Below, piece by piece: positions 43,117 through 51,986 of a DNA stretch of 64,000 bases (positions within the stretch are counted from its first letter, which is position 1; each line of letters starts with the position of its first letter). This DNA comes from an uncultured Aquabacterium sp. GTDB taxonomy: Bacteria > Pseudomonadota > Gammaproteobacteria > Burkholderiales > Burkholderiaceae_C. The stretch spans positions 124,001-188,000 of the forward strand of contig NZ_CAJYGK010000086.1 of the NCBI RefSeq assembly GCF_913773725.1. The letters run 5' to 3'. The notes below the pieces were generated by a model. It saw only the letters and a program-made list of their open reading frames with translations, did not search any database and was not told the origin of the DNA. A program made the position numbers and the translations under genes.

Positions 43117-44253
43117 ATGACCCTCTCGACCCTCAGCCCTCGCGCCCGCGACCTCATCACCGAGCTGCAATCCCGCGGCCTGCGCCTGGCGGACCCGGGC
43201 GCCGGTGCCCCGAGCCGCCGTGGCGGGGCAGGTCCGTCCGACCACAAGGCCGTGACCATCGACGGGCACACCGTGATGGTGCCCGTCCACACGGCGCCGG
43301 CCTTCGACTCGCCCTTTCTGGCCGATGCGCCGGATGCAGCCGGCACGAGCACGCTCAAGCACGGCAGCATCCCGATCGCGCAGATCACATTTCCGTCGAC
43401 CCCGCGCTTCTACGAACGCCAGACTGCCGACGGCGTCCCCTACAGCCACATCGCGACCTTGCACGGCCGCGATGTGCTGGCCACCACGGTGCTGCAGACC
43501 TGCATCCGCTACGAGAGCCGACGCAAGAGCTGCCAGTTCTGCTCCATCGGCCAATCCCTGGCGGCGGGCCGCACGATCGCGCACAAGACACCGGCCCAGC
43601 TGGCCGAGGTGGCGCGCGCGGCGGTCGATCTGGACGGCATTCGCCACATGGTGCTGACGACCGGCACTCCGGCCACGCCCGACCGCGGCGCCGCCGTGCT
43701 GGTGGACAGCGCGCGCGCCATCAAGGCCGCCGTGCCGGATCTGCCCATCCAGGCGCAGTGCGAGCCGCCGGACAGCGACCTCTGGTTCCAGCGCTTGAAG
43801 GATGCGGGCGTCGACACGCTCGGCATGCACCTGGAAGCGGTCACGCCCGCCGTGCGCGAGCGCGTGATGCCGGGCAAAGCCAGTGTGCCGCTGGCACGCT
43901 ATTTCAGCGCCTTCGAGGCGGCAGTGGCCGTGTTCGGGCGGGGCCAGGTCAGCACTTACATCCTGGCTGGCCTCGGCGACAGCCGCGAAGCCATTCTGGA
44001 CATGAGCCAGCGTCTGCTCGACCTGGGCGTCTACCCCTTCGTGGTGCCCTTCGTGCCCATCAGCGGCACGCCGCTGGAAAGCCATCCCGCGCCGACCACC
44101 GCGTTCATGCGCTCGGTGCTTGAGCCACTCGGTCAGATGGTGAGCCAGGCCGGGCTGCGCGCCAGTGACATCAAGGCAGGCTGCGGCAAATGTGGCGCCT
44201 GCTCGTCGCTGTCGGTGTACGAAACCGCCAGCCCGCTGGCCGTTCCGGCTTGA
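43117..44253 (+). CDS. nitD: Radical-SAM protein of the Nit1C cluster (MSMEG_0568 family, NitD)
   Basis: A 378-residue radical-SAM-related protein. The cluster motif is the variant Cx9CxxC in CIRYESRRKSCQFC, unlike the usual CxxxCxxC. A second cysteine set GCGKCGAC near the C-terminus may hold another cluster. The TIM-barrel part has VLTTGTPATPD and GMHLEAVTPAVRERVMPGK. The reaction is unknown. It lies between the nitrilase and acetyltransferase genes, as in all Nit1C clusters. Confidence 0.92.
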   Translation: MTLSTLSPRARDLITELQSRGLRLADPGAGAPSRRGGAGPSDHKAVTIDGHTVMVPVHTAPAFDSPFLADAPDAAGTSTLKHGSIPIAQITFPSTPRFYERQTADGVPYSHIATLHGRDVLATTVLQTCIRYESRRKSCQFCSIGQSLAAGRTIAHKTPAQLAEVARAAVDLDGIRHMVLTTGTPATPDRGAAVLVDSARAIKAAVPDLPIQAQCEPPDSDLWFQRLKDAGVDTLGMHLEAVTPAVRERVMPGKASVPLARYFSAFEAAVAVFGRGQVSTYILAGLGDSREAILDMSQRLLDLGVYPFVVPFVPISGTPLESHPAPTTAFMRSVLEPLGQMVSQAGLRASDIKAGCGKCGACSSLSVYETASPLAVPA

Positions 44254-44280
44254 TCAAAAAGCGCTTCGAAGGAGCCCGCC

Positions 44281-44868
44281 ATGCAAGCCCTGACCGTCTG
44301 TGAGTTGCCGATCGACTTTGCCCCGGCCGCCTTTCGCATCAAGTGCGTGAGCGAGCCGTGGGAGCGACGCGAGGCCCTGGCGCTGCGTCGTGCGGTGTTC
44401 TGCGTCGAGCAGGGCCTCTTCGTCGGCAACGACCTCGATGCCATCGACGCCGACGCAATCCTGCTGGTGGCCTGCGCCTGCGTGGCGGGCGAGTGCGACC
44501 AGGTGGTGGGCACAGTGCGCATCCACGAGGCCCAGCCCGGTGTGTGGTGGGGCTCGCGCCTGGCGGTGCACCCGTCCTACCGGCATCTCGGCCGGCTGGG
44601 GGCCACGCTGATACGCCTGGCGGTCAGCATGGCCCATGCGCGGGGCGCGACGGCATTCTGGGCGCACGTGCAGCAGCAGAACGTCGCGTTGTTCGAGAAG
44701 CTGAACTGGCACCTGCACGGGCCGGTGCAGTTGCATGGCCGGCCTCATGGCCTGATGGAGGCCAGCCTGGCGCACTACCCGCCATGCCATGAACCGGACT
44801 GGGGCTACTTCACGCTGCCGCAGGCCCGTGCACGCACCGCAGCGGCCGTTGGGGGGGACCGGGCATGA
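44281..44868 (+). CDS. nitE: GNAT N-acyltransferase of the Nit1C cluster (MSMEG_0567/Sll0786 family, NitE)
   Basis: A 195-residue GNAT-fold protein. Conserved parts are RRAVFCVEQGLFVGNDLDAI, VVGTVRIHEAQPGVWWGSRL and the acyl-CoA loop YRHLGRLGATLIRL. The C-terminus (YPPCHEPDWGYFTLP) is typical of the Nit1C subfamily. In mycobacteria this domain is fused to the AIR-synthase-like protein; here the two are separate and overlap by 4 bp. Substrate unknown. Confidence 0.9.
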   Translation: MQALTVCELPIDFAPAAFRIKCVSEPWERREALALRRAVFCVEQGLFVGNDLDAIDADAILLVACACVAGECDQVVGTVRIHEAQPGVWWGSRLAVHPSYRHLGRLGATLIRLAVSMAHARGATAFWAHVQQQNVALFEKLNWHLHGPVQLHGRPHGLMEASLAHYPPCHEPDWGYFTLPQARARTAAAVGGDRA

Positions 44869-45935
44869 GCACCGCCCACCCACGCGCGCCCCAGAGCCTC
44901 CCGCTCGACCTCGCGGCCCTGACCGTCCAGTTGCGCGCCAGCCGTGGTTTCGCGCACAAGCAGGACATCGCCGGGGTGGCGCAGGTGCTCTCGCGCCACC
45001 TGCCCGGCGGCTTGGGCGACACCACGCTGGCCCAGCAGGCCGGCATCGGCCTGGGCGACGACTGTGCCGTCATCCCCGATGGGCACGGCGAGCACCTGCT
45101 GCTGGCCATCGAAGGCCTGGTCGAGGACTTCGTCAGCGAGATGCCCTGGTTCGCCGGCTACAGCGCCGTCATGGTCAACCTCAGTGACATCGCCGCCATG
45201 GGTGGCCGGCCCATCGCGGTGGTCGATGCGCTGTGGAGTGATGGGGTCGGGCAGGCAGAGCCCATCGTGCAAGGCATGGCCGCCGCCTCGGCCGCCTATG
45301 GCGTGCCCATTGTCGGCGGGCACAGCAACGCACGCGCGCCCCGGCCGCAACTCGCGGTGGCGGTGCTGGGCAAGGCCCGGCGTCTGTTGAGCAGCTTCGC
45401 GGCACGGCCGGGTCAGCGGTTGCTGATGGCCGTGGACCTGCGCGGGCAATGGGAGGGCGGCTACCCGTTCTGGAATGCGTCGACGCGGACACCGACCGAC
45501 CGCCTGCAGGCCGACCTGGCCTTGTTGCCCCAGCTGGCCGAGGAAGGGCTGTGCGCCGCAGCGAAGGACATCAGCATGGCGGGCGTGCTGGGCACGGTCC
45601 TCATGATGCTCGAGTGCTCGCGAGTCGGCGCCACGGTGGACCTTGCTGCCTTGCCGCATCCGCCGGGGCATGGGCCTGCCGATGGGCTGCCCGCGTTGCT
45701 GCGGTGGCTGCAGGCCTTTCCGAGCTTCGGCTATGTGCTGGCCGTGGACGGTGACCATGTGGCGGCGGTGTGTGCGCGCTTCCACGCCCGCGGGATGGCC
45801 TGTGCGCCGATCGGCACGGTGCAGGGGGGCAGTGCCCTGCAACTGCAAAGCGGCCCGGACAGCGACCTCGCGCTGCTGTGGGACTGGGCCGCGCACCCCT
45901 TCATCGTGCCGCAGCGCGAGGGGGAGGCACCATGA
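44865..45935 (+). CDS. nitF: AIR-synthase-related protein of the Nit1C cluster (Sll0787 family, NitF)
   Basis: A 356-residue PurM-like protein. The nucleotide-binding region has GIGLGDDCAVIPDGHGEHLL and VMVNLSDIAAMGGRPIAVVD, as in ATP-grasp-like AIR synthase, HypE and SelD. The C-terminal half has AAKDISMAGVLGTVLMMLE. Such proteins activate oxygen or sulfur groups with ATP; the substrate in Nit1C is unknown. Both ends overlap neighbours as ATGA, showing tight coupling. Confidence 0.9.
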   Translation: MSTAHPRAPQSLPLDLAALTVQLRASRGFAHKQDIAGVAQVLSRHLPGGLGDTTLAQQAGIGLGDDCAVIPDGHGEHLLLAIEGLVEDFVSEMPWFAGYSAVMVNLSDIAAMGGRPIAVVDALWSDGVGQAEPIVQGMAAASAAYGVPIVGGHSNARAPRPQLAVAVLGKARRLLSSFAARPGQRLLMAVDLRGQWEGGYPFWNASTRTPTDRLQADLALLPQLAEEGLCAAAKDISMAGVLGTVLMMLECSRVGATVDLAALPHPPGHGPADGLPALLRWLQAFPSFGYVLAVDGDHVAAVCARFHARGMACAPIGTVQGGSALQLQSGPDSDLALLWDWAAHPFIVPQREGEAP

Positions 45936-47122
45936 AGGCCGACCGACTCCGGATCGCCTTGCTCATGCACTCGCTCAATCCGCGGGGTGGGGTGGTGCAC
46001 ACGCTGGAACTGGCCGATGCGCTGGTGGCCCAGGGCCACGACGTGACCGTGATGGCCGCCGCCGCAGCAGGTCAGACCCTGTTCAGGTCCACGCGGGCGC
46101 GGCTGTCGATCGCGCCGCTTTCAGCCGGCCCGTCCGGGCTCGTGAACATGGTGCGCCATCGCATTGACGCCATGACCGATCACCTGCGCACATGGAGCGC
46201 GTTGGCGGACATCGATGTCTTTCACTCGCAGGACAGCATCACCGCCAATGCCCTGGCCAACCTGACTGAAGAGGGCAGGGTGGGGGGCTACGTGCGCACG
46301 GTTCACCACCTTGACGCGTTCGACGAGCCGCCACTCACGGCATGGCAGGCCAGGGGCGTGACCACCGCCAGTCTGCTGTTGTGCGTGAGCGACCTGTGGC
46401 AAGGCGTGTTGCGCCGCGACTGGGCGCGTGAGGCCCGGCGTGTGCACAACGGCGTGAACCTGCAGCGCTACACCCCTGTCGTGACGGACGAGCAGGCCGC
46501 CATGGACCACGAAGCCTTGTGTGCGCTGGGCGTTCAGCCCGCTGGGCCGGTGTGGCTGGCCGTGGGCGGCGTCGAGGCCCGCAAGAACACCGTCGCGTTG
46601 CTACAGGCCTTTGCGCGTGTGCGCCGGTTGGTTCCACAAGCTCAGTTGGTGATCGCCGGTGGCGCGAGCCTGCTTCAGCATGACGCGGCCGTGCAGGCCT
46701 TCCAGACCCTTCGACACGAGGCCGGCCTGGCCCCGGGGCAGCCCGATGCCGATCGCCTGGTGTGCACGGGGCCGGTCTCCGATGCCGTTCTCGCTGCACT
46801 GTACCGACGGGCCCGCGCACTCGTGATGCCGTCCCTCAAGGAGGGCTTCGGGCTGGTGGCTCTGGAGGCCATGGCGTGCGGGACGCCCGCCCTCGTCTCG
46901 CGCCGTGCGCCCTTCACAGAGCACTTCCGCGAAGGCGAGGTCTTCTGGGTCGACCCGCTCGATGTGGACGACATCGCCCGCGGCCTCGTGCAGAGCCTCG
47001 ATTCGGATCACCACAGCGCACTGGCACACCAGGCCCGCGACGTGTGCCAGCGCTTCAGCTGGGCGGCCTCGGCCACCCGCCACATCGACCTTTACCAACA
47101 CCACCTTGCCTGCCATGCCTGA
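45932..47122 (+). CDS. Glycosyltransferase family 4-like protein of the Nit1C cluster (MSMEG_0565 family)
   Basis: A 396-residue GT-B glycosyltransferase-like protein. The N-terminal lobe has LLMHSLNPRGGVVHTLELAD, and the donor-binding lobe has VWLAVGGVEARKNTVALLQA and MPSLKEGFGLVALEAMACG with the E-x7-E motif. The start at 45932 is an ATGA overlap with nitF. Its presence suggests that the unknown Nit1C product or an intermediate is glycosylated. The acceptor is unknown. Confidence 0.9.
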   Translation: MKADRLRIALLMHSLNPRGGVVHTLELADALVAQGHDVTVMAAAAAGQTLFRSTRARLSIAPLSAGPSGLVNMVRHRIDAMTDHLRTWSALADIDVFHSQDSITANALANLTEEGRVGGYVRTVHHLDAFDEPPLTAWQARGVTTASLLLCVSDLWQGVLRRDWAREARRVHNGVNLQRYTPVVTDEQAAMDHEALCALGVQPAGPVWLAVGGVEARKNTVALLQAFARVRRLVPQAQLVIAGGASLLQHDAAVQAFQTLRHEAGLAPGQPDADRLVCTGPVSDAVLAALYRRARALVMPSLKEGFGLVALEAMACGTPALVSRRAPFTEHFREGEVFWVDPLDVDDIARGLVQSLDSDHHSALAHQARDVCQRFSWAASATRHIDLYQHHLACHA

Positions 47123-47405
47123 AATGCACTTCACCGTCCGCTGGCCGGACGGCACCGAACAGACCTGCTATTCGCCCTCCCTGGTTGTGCGCGAGCACCT
47201 GACGGCCGGGCAGCGCTACCCGCTGCCGGAGTTCCTGCAGCGCACCCACACCGCCCTGTCGATCGCGTCCGAGCGCGTGCGAGAAAAGTACGGCTTTGCC
47301 TGCTCGCGTGCCATGGACCAATGGGCCGAGATCGAAAGCCAGGCCGAGCGCCACACCCCGTCCCCCCAGGCCGAGGTCATGGTCCTGCATTTCGACCCTG
47401 CCTGA
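47115..47405 (+). CDS. nitG: MSMEG_0570-family nitrogen-starvation protein (NitG)
   Basis: A 96-residue protein beginning MPEMHFTVRWPDGTEQTCYS with YPLPEFLQRTHTALSIASER. The family is confined to Nit1C-like clusters and its function is unknown. The ATG at 47115 lies 8 bp inside the glycosyltransferase gene, and the frame is open further upstream, but this start gives the conserved N-terminus. Confidence 0.88.
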   Translation: MPEMHFTVRWPDGTEQTCYSPSLVVREHLTAGQRYPLPEFLQRTHTALSIASERVREKYGFACSRAMDQWAEIESQAERHTPSPQAEVMVLHFDPA

Positions 47406-47461
47406 CCGCGCCGCCATTCCTCTTTTCCACACACGCACCCACCCTCCGCGAGGACCCGACC

Positions 47462-48751
47462 ATGCACGCCCACCCTTCATCCGCTCCTGCCCATCACGCC
47501 GTTCTCATCGTCGGAGGCGGCCAGGCGGGGCTGTCGCTCAGTTACTACCTGCAGCAACGCAGCATCGACCACCTCGTGCTGGAGAAGCACACGCCCATGC
47601 ACGCGTGGCGCACCCAGCGCTGGGACGCCTTCTGTCTGGTGACGCCCAACTGGCAGTGCAAGCTGCCGGGGCATGACTACGACGGCCCTGAGCCCCACGG
47701 CTTCATGAAGAAGGACCAGATCGTGGCGTATCTCGAGGCCTTCCTGAAGAAGGTGAACCCGCCGATGCTGACCGGCGTGACGGTGCAGCACGTCAAGGCC
47801 CGTCCGGAAGGGGGCTATGCCGTGCAGACCACGGCCGGTCTGTTCACCGCCGATCAGGTGGTGGTGGCGTCCGGCGGATACCACGAGCCTGTGGTGCCCC
47901 GTCTGGCCGAACGCCTGCCGGCCCACATCACCCAGCTGCACTCGGAGCAGTACCGCAACCCGCAGAGCCTGCCTGAAGGGGGCGTGCTGGTGGTGGGCTC
48001 CGGCCAGTCCGGGGCGCAGATTGCCGAAGACCTGCACCTGGCCGGCAAGCAGGTGCACCTGGCGGTCGGCGACGCGCCGCGGTGCGCGCGCTTCTACCGC
48101 GGCCGTGATGTGGTCGACTGGCTGGCCGACATGGGCTACTACGACATGCCGGTGGACCAGCACCCGCTGCGCGAAGGCGTGCGCGACAACACCAACCACT
48201 ATGTGACCGGCCGCGATGGCGGGCGCGACATCGACCTGCGCGCCTTCGCGAAGCAGGGCATGAAGCTGTACGGACTGCTGGACAGCCTGCAAGACGGTGT
48301 GGTCTCGTTCCAGGACAACCTGAAGGCGGCGCTGGACCAGGCCGACAAGGTCTACAACGGGATCAACGCGGCCATCGACAAGCACATTGCCGAACAGGGC
48401 ATCGACGCACCCGCGGGCGGGGTCTACGAGCCGGTCTGGCAACCCGATGGCAACCACACGCGGCTGGATCTGGCGGCCGAAGGCATCACCTCGGTCATCT
48501 GGTGCATCGGCTTCAAGCCGGACTTCAGCTGGCTGGATGCGCCGGTGTTCAACGGCCGGGGCCAGCCGGTGCACCACCGGGGCGTCACCCGGCAGGCGGG
48601 CCTGTACTTCCTGGGGCTGCCGTGGCTGTACACCTGGGGATCGGGCCGGTTCTCGGGTGTGGCGCGCGATGCGCTGTACCTGGCCGAGGCCATCGAGAAG
48701 CAGGCGCTGCGCGCACCCGTGGCGGCCCGTGAGCCCGCCCTGCACAGCTGA
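47462..48751 (+). CDS. nitH: Flavin-dependent oxidoreductase of the Nit1C cluster (MSMEG_0569 family, NitH)
   Basis: A 429-residue flavoprotein monooxygenase-like protein. An FAD-binding GGGQAGLSLSYYLQ sits near the N-terminus and a second dinucleotide motif GSGQSGAQIAEDL about residue 180. The C-terminal FLGLPWLYTWGSGRFSGVA is typical of this family. It probably oxidises a nitrogen compound made or used by the cluster. The ATG at 47462 follows nitG by 56 bp and is the last Nit1C gene. Confidence 0.92.
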   Translation: MHAHPSSAPAHHAVLIVGGGQAGLSLSYYLQQRSIDHLVLEKHTPMHAWRTQRWDAFCLVTPNWQCKLPGHDYDGPEPHGFMKKDQIVAYLEAFLKKVNPPMLTGVTVQHVKARPEGGYAVQTTAGLFTADQVVVASGGYHEPVVPRLAERLPAHITQLHSEQYRNPQSLPEGGVLVVGSGQSGAQIAEDLHLAGKQVHLAVGDAPRCARFYRGRDVVDWLADMGYYDMPVDQHPLREGVRDNTNHYVTGRDGGRDIDLRAFAKQGMKLYGLLDSLQDGVVSFQDNLKAALDQADKVYNGINAAIDKHIAEQGIDAPAGGVYEPVWQPDGNHTRLDLAAEGITSVIWCIGFKPDFSWLDAPVFNGRGQPVHHRGVTRQAGLYFLGLPWLYTWGSGRFSGVARDALYLAEAIEKQALRAPVAAREPALHS

Positions 48752-48769
48752 CGGGCCATCTGATACGGT

Positions 48770-48785
48770 GTTTTCTTCAGAAAAC
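48770..48785. promoter_or_regulatory. Short inverted repeat after Nit1C
   Basis: GTTTTC-TTCA-GAAAAC is a perfect hairpin or operator 18 bp after the nitH stop, followed by TGATCAC. It has no T run, so it may be a regulatory site of the next gene. Confidence 0.35.
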
Positions 48786-48826
48786 TGATCACACCATCCC
48801 AGGTCGCCGTGCGGGAGCATGGCGGC

Positions 48827-49549
48827 ATGACATCGGATCTCACCTCCACCGGCGCTGAGCAGGACGCGCCATCCCGCCTGGCCTCCGTCGCACGCCGCGG
48901 GCTGTTGCGCTGTGCCGTGCCCCTGGCGCAGGGCGGCGACGGCGCCCCGGTTGACGAACTGGTCAGCCGGATCCGCGAGCTGGCCGGGCAGGACATGGCC
49001 TCCGCCCGCATCGCCTGGGCCCAGCGCCTCGCCATCGAGGCACTGGTCCACAGTCCCAACATCGCGCTGCGCGAGCACCTCTTGCCCGATCTGCTGACTG
49101 GGGCCCTGGCCGGCACCTTGTCCTGGCGCCAGGACCTCACCCTGGCCTCTGCACGGTCGCTGGTCCAGGCACAGCCGCTGGAGCGCGGCTGGCACCTGAA
49201 AGGCCTGCTCGACGACGTGCCCAACCTGCAATGGGAGGGCTATGTGGTCGTGTGTCCTGTGCGCTTTGATGCGCAGGTGGGCCAGCCCCAGCGCTGGGCC
49301 TGGGTGGTCCTGCGCAGTGAAGAGGACGGTCTGCGCCACGTGATCGACGTGACCCGCGCCCAAGACGTGGCCACCGCCAGCGGCACCGTCCGCCTGAACA
49401 ACGTCTATTTCCGTGAGGACGAGCTGCTGGCCGACGACCCGCACCGCCTCGCCCTGCACCTGCAACTGCTCGATCAGGCCCTGCGTCCCGCGATGCTGGC
49501 GGCGGCGCTGAGCCGGCCTGCGCCTGTCCACAAGAAGTACGAGGTCTGA
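48827..49549 (+). CDS. Truncated acyl-CoA-dehydrogenase-like protein of unknown function
   Basis: A 240-residue protein. The region NIALREHLLPDLLTGALAGT and the following beta-rich part (LKGLLDDVPNLQWEGYVVV, then NNVYFREDELLADD) resemble the N-terminal and middle domains of acyl-CoA dehydrogenases. The C-terminal four-helix domain with the catalytic base, about 150 residues, is absent. The frame is intact and the stop lies 2 bp before ccoG, so it is likely expressed with it. An in-frame GTG at 48809 is an alternative start. Enzyme activity is doubtful; function unknown. Confidence 0.6.
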   Translation: MTSDLTSTGAEQDAPSRLASVARRGLLRCAVPLAQGGDGAPVDELVSRIRELAGQDMASARIAWAQRLAIEALVHSPNIALREHLLPDLLTGALAGTLSWRQDLTLASARSLVQAQPLERGWHLKGLLDDVPNLQWEGYVVVCPVRFDAQVGQPQRWAWVVLRSEEDGLRHVIDVTRAQDVATASGTVRLNNVYFREDELLADDPHRLALHLQLLDQALRPAMLAAALSRPAPVHKKYEV

Positions 49550-49551
49550 CC

Positions 49552-50994
49552 ATGTCGTCCACCCCCCGCGTGATCCCCATCCAGCCCGTGTCCCTGATGC
49601 CGGGCGTGGAGGCTGCCAGCAAGGTGCAGCCCAAGTCCGTCAAGGGCCGATTCAGCCGCCTGCGCTGGCTGATGTTGGCCCTGACCCAGCTCTTCTTCTT
49701 CGGCCTGCCCTGGCTGGAATGGCAGGGCCGCCAGATGGTGCGCTTCGACCTGGAAGCCAAGCGCTTCTACCTGGGCAGCCTGATCTTCCTGCCGCAGGAC
49801 CTGATCTTCCTCACCGGCTTGCTGGTGTTCTGCGCGATGCTGCTGTTTGCAGCCACCACCGTGGCCGGCCGCGTGTGGTGCGGCTTCAGTTGCCCGCAGA
49901 CGGTGTACACCTCGCTGTTCATGTGGGTCGAGCGGCACACCGAGGGCGACCGCTACCAGCGCATCCGGCTCGATCAGTCGGGCTGGACCGCCAACAAGCT
50001 GCTGCGCCGGGGCGGCAAGCACGCGGTGTGGATCGCCATCAGCCTGTGGACAGGCTTCACCTTCGTGGGCTGGTTCTCGCCCATCCGCGAGGTCGGACCG
50101 CAGATCCTGCACGGCACCGTGGGCTTCTGGGATGCGTTCTGGAGCCTGTTCTACGGCGTGGCCTGCTATGGCAACGCAGGTTTCCTGCGCGAGAAGGTGT
50201 GCCTGCACATGTGTCCCTACGGCCGCTTCCAGGGTGCCCTGATGGACAGCGAGACCCTGATCGTGGGCTATGACGTGAAGCGGGGTGAGCCGCGGGGCGT
50301 GCCCCGCAAGGGCAGCGACGAGCCCTCGCGCCCGGGCGCCTGTGTGGACTGCACCCTGTGCGTCCAGGTCTGCCCCACCGGCGTGGACATCCGCAATGGC
50401 CTGCAGGCCGGATGCATCGGCTGCGCGCTCTGCATCGACGCGTGCGATGCCGTCATGGACAAGATCGGTCAGCCGCGTGGTCTGATCCGCTATGCCCGGC
50501 AGCGCGAGCTTCAGGGCGATGGGCAGGGCGGCAAGGCCACCACACCGGGCGGCGTCGGCAGCCTGCTCATGCGCCACCGCGTTCGCCTGTATGCTGGCGT
50601 GATGGGCGGCTTGCTGCTCGCCATGGCCTGGTCGGTGGCGCATCGCCCCGACATCCGTGTGGACGTCATCCGCGACCGAGGCGTGATGGCCCGCCTGGTC
50701 GAGGACGGCGCCGTTGAAAACGTCTACCGCCTGCAACTCATGAACCAGACCGAGCAGCTTCAGCGCATTGCGATCACCGTCGAAGGCTTGCCGGGCGCTC
50801 AGGTGATGAGCCGGTCGGACATCGTCCTGCCGCCGGTGGCCGACATGCAGTGGACCGTGTCGGTGCGACTGCCCATGTCACAGGCCGCCAGGCTGGCAGG
50901 TCAGACCCTGCCGATCCGGTTCCAGGTGGCCAGCCGAAGCGCGACGCAGGCGGACCTCGTGTCCGAAGGCAGCACCTTCATCGTGCCGCGATGA
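49552..50994 (+). CDS. ccoG: CcoG, cytochrome oxidase maturation copper reductase (RdxA/FixG)
   Basis: A 480-residue polyferredoxin membrane protein. Membrane segments surround RVWCGFSCPQTVYTSLFMW and CLHMCPYGRFQGALMD. Two ferredoxin clusters are CVDCTLCVQVCPTGVD and CIGCALCIDACDAVMD. The C-terminus is a periplasmic immunoglobulin-like domain. CcoG supports assembly of cbb3-type oxidase by reducing copper. No ccoNOP genes are in the window, so this copy is separated from the oxidase genes. Confidence 0.95.
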   Translation: MSSTPRVIPIQPVSLMPGVEAASKVQPKSVKGRFSRLRWLMLALTQLFFFGLPWLEWQGRQMVRFDLEAKRFYLGSLIFLPQDLIFLTGLLVFCAMLLFAATTVAGRVWCGFSCPQTVYTSLFMWVERHTEGDRYQRIRLDQSGWTANKLLRRGGKHAVWIAISLWTGFTFVGWFSPIREVGPQILHGTVGFWDAFWSLFYGVACYGNAGFLREKVCLHMCPYGRFQGALMDSETLIVGYDVKRGEPRGVPRKGSDEPSRPGACVDCTLCVQVCPTGVDIRNGLQAGCIGCALCIDACDAVMDKIGQPRGLIRYARQRELQGDGQGGKATTPGGVGSLLMRHRVRLYAGVMGGLLLAMAWSVAHRPDIRVDVIRDRGVMARLVEDGAVENVYRLQLMNQTEQLQRIAITVEGLPGAQVMSRSDIVLPPVADMQWTVSVRLPMSQAARLAGQTLPIRFQVASRSATQADLVSEGSTFIVPR

Positions 50995-51914
50995 GGCCCC
51001 GCGCGGCCGGCGAGACCGGCGCCCGCCATGCAAGCGACAACCTGAGGGGCATGGCCTGGATGGTGCTGGCGATGGCCGCCTTCGCGCTGGAAGACGCCTT
51101 GCTCAAGCAGGTGGCCCGCATGCTGCCGATCGGCCAGGTCCTGGTGCTGTTCGGGATCGGTGGCGCGCTGGTGTTCGGGCTCTACCGACGCGAGGGCATG
51201 CAGCCCCTCTGGCACGCCGATGCGCGCTCGAAGCCCATGTGGGTGCGGGCCGGATTCGAGATCACCGGCCGCCTGTTCTATGTGCTGGCCATTGCCCTGA
51301 CACCGCTGTCTTCCGCGACGGCCATCCTGCAGGCCACGCCGGTGCTGGTGGTGCTGGGCGCACGCTCTTACTTCGGCGAACGGGTGGGCGCCGTGCGTTG
51401 GGTGGCGGTGCTGCTGGGCCTGGCCGGCGTCGCCGTGGTTCTGAGGCCGACCGCGGGCGACTTCTCCGTGCTTTCCCTGCTGACGGTGGTCGGCATGGTG
51501 GGCTTCGCCGGGCGTGACCTGGCCAGCCGCGCGGTGCCCGTGACGCTGGGCACGCGTCACCTCGGCTTCTACGGCTTTCTGGCCGTGGTGGTGGCCGGTG
51601 CGCTGTATGCCGTCTGGCAAGGGCAGGCCTGGGTCTGGCCGGATCGCACGGGCGTGGTGGCCCTGGTTGTGGCCGTGCTCGTGGGCACCGGGGCCTATGC
51701 TTCGCTGATGAAAGCCATGCGCACGGGCGATGTGGCAGCGGTCACGCCGCTGCGCTACACGCGCCTGTTGTTCGGGGTCGGCATGGGCGTCGTCGCGTTC
51801 GGCGAGCAGGTCGACGCCATCACACTGGCCGGTTGCGCGGTGATCCTGCTTGCAGGGCTGCTGTTGACCTGGGATGCGCGCCGGTCTCGCCGCAGGGTGC
51901 AAGCCCGCCCATGA
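50991..51914 (+). CDS. EamA/DMT-family permease
   Basis: A 307-residue membrane protein with ten hydrophobic segments in two EamA repeats. The first repeat has MAAFALEDALLKQVARMLPI and the end of it has SSATAILQATPVLVVLGA; the second has AVTPLRYTRLLFGVGMGVVA. DMT permeases export small metabolites; the substrate is unknown. The ATG at 50991 overlaps the ccoG stop as ATGA. A hairpin at 51917-51949 follows. Confidence 0.9.
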   Translation: MRPRAAGETGARHASDNLRGMAWMVLAMAAFALEDALLKQVARMLPIGQVLVLFGIGGALVFGLYRREGMQPLWHADARSKPMWVRAGFEITGRLFYVLAIALTPLSSATAILQATPVLVVLGARSYFGERVGAVRWVAVLLGLAGVAVVLRPTAGDFSVLSLLTVVGMVGFAGRDLASRAVPVTLGTRHLGFYGFLAVVVAGALYAVWQGQAWVWPDRTGVVALVVAVLVGTGAYASLMKAMRTGDVAAVTPLRYTRLLFGVGMGVVAFGEQVDAITLAGCAVILLAGLLLTWDARRSRRRVQARP

Positions 51915-51916
51915 CA

Positions 51917-51949
51917 AAGCCCCCGTGCGGCGTCACCGCGCGGGGGCTT
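51917..51949. terminator. Bidirectional hairpin terminator
   Basis: AAGCCCCCGTGCGG (51917-51930) pairs with CCGCGCGGGGGCTT (51936-51949) with one mismatch and a 5-base loop. It lies between the convergent EamA and glxD genes and could stop transcription from both sides. Confidence 0.75.
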
Positions 51950-51986
51950 GCCGTGGACAAGCCCGGGGGCTGTCCTCAGGGCGGAA

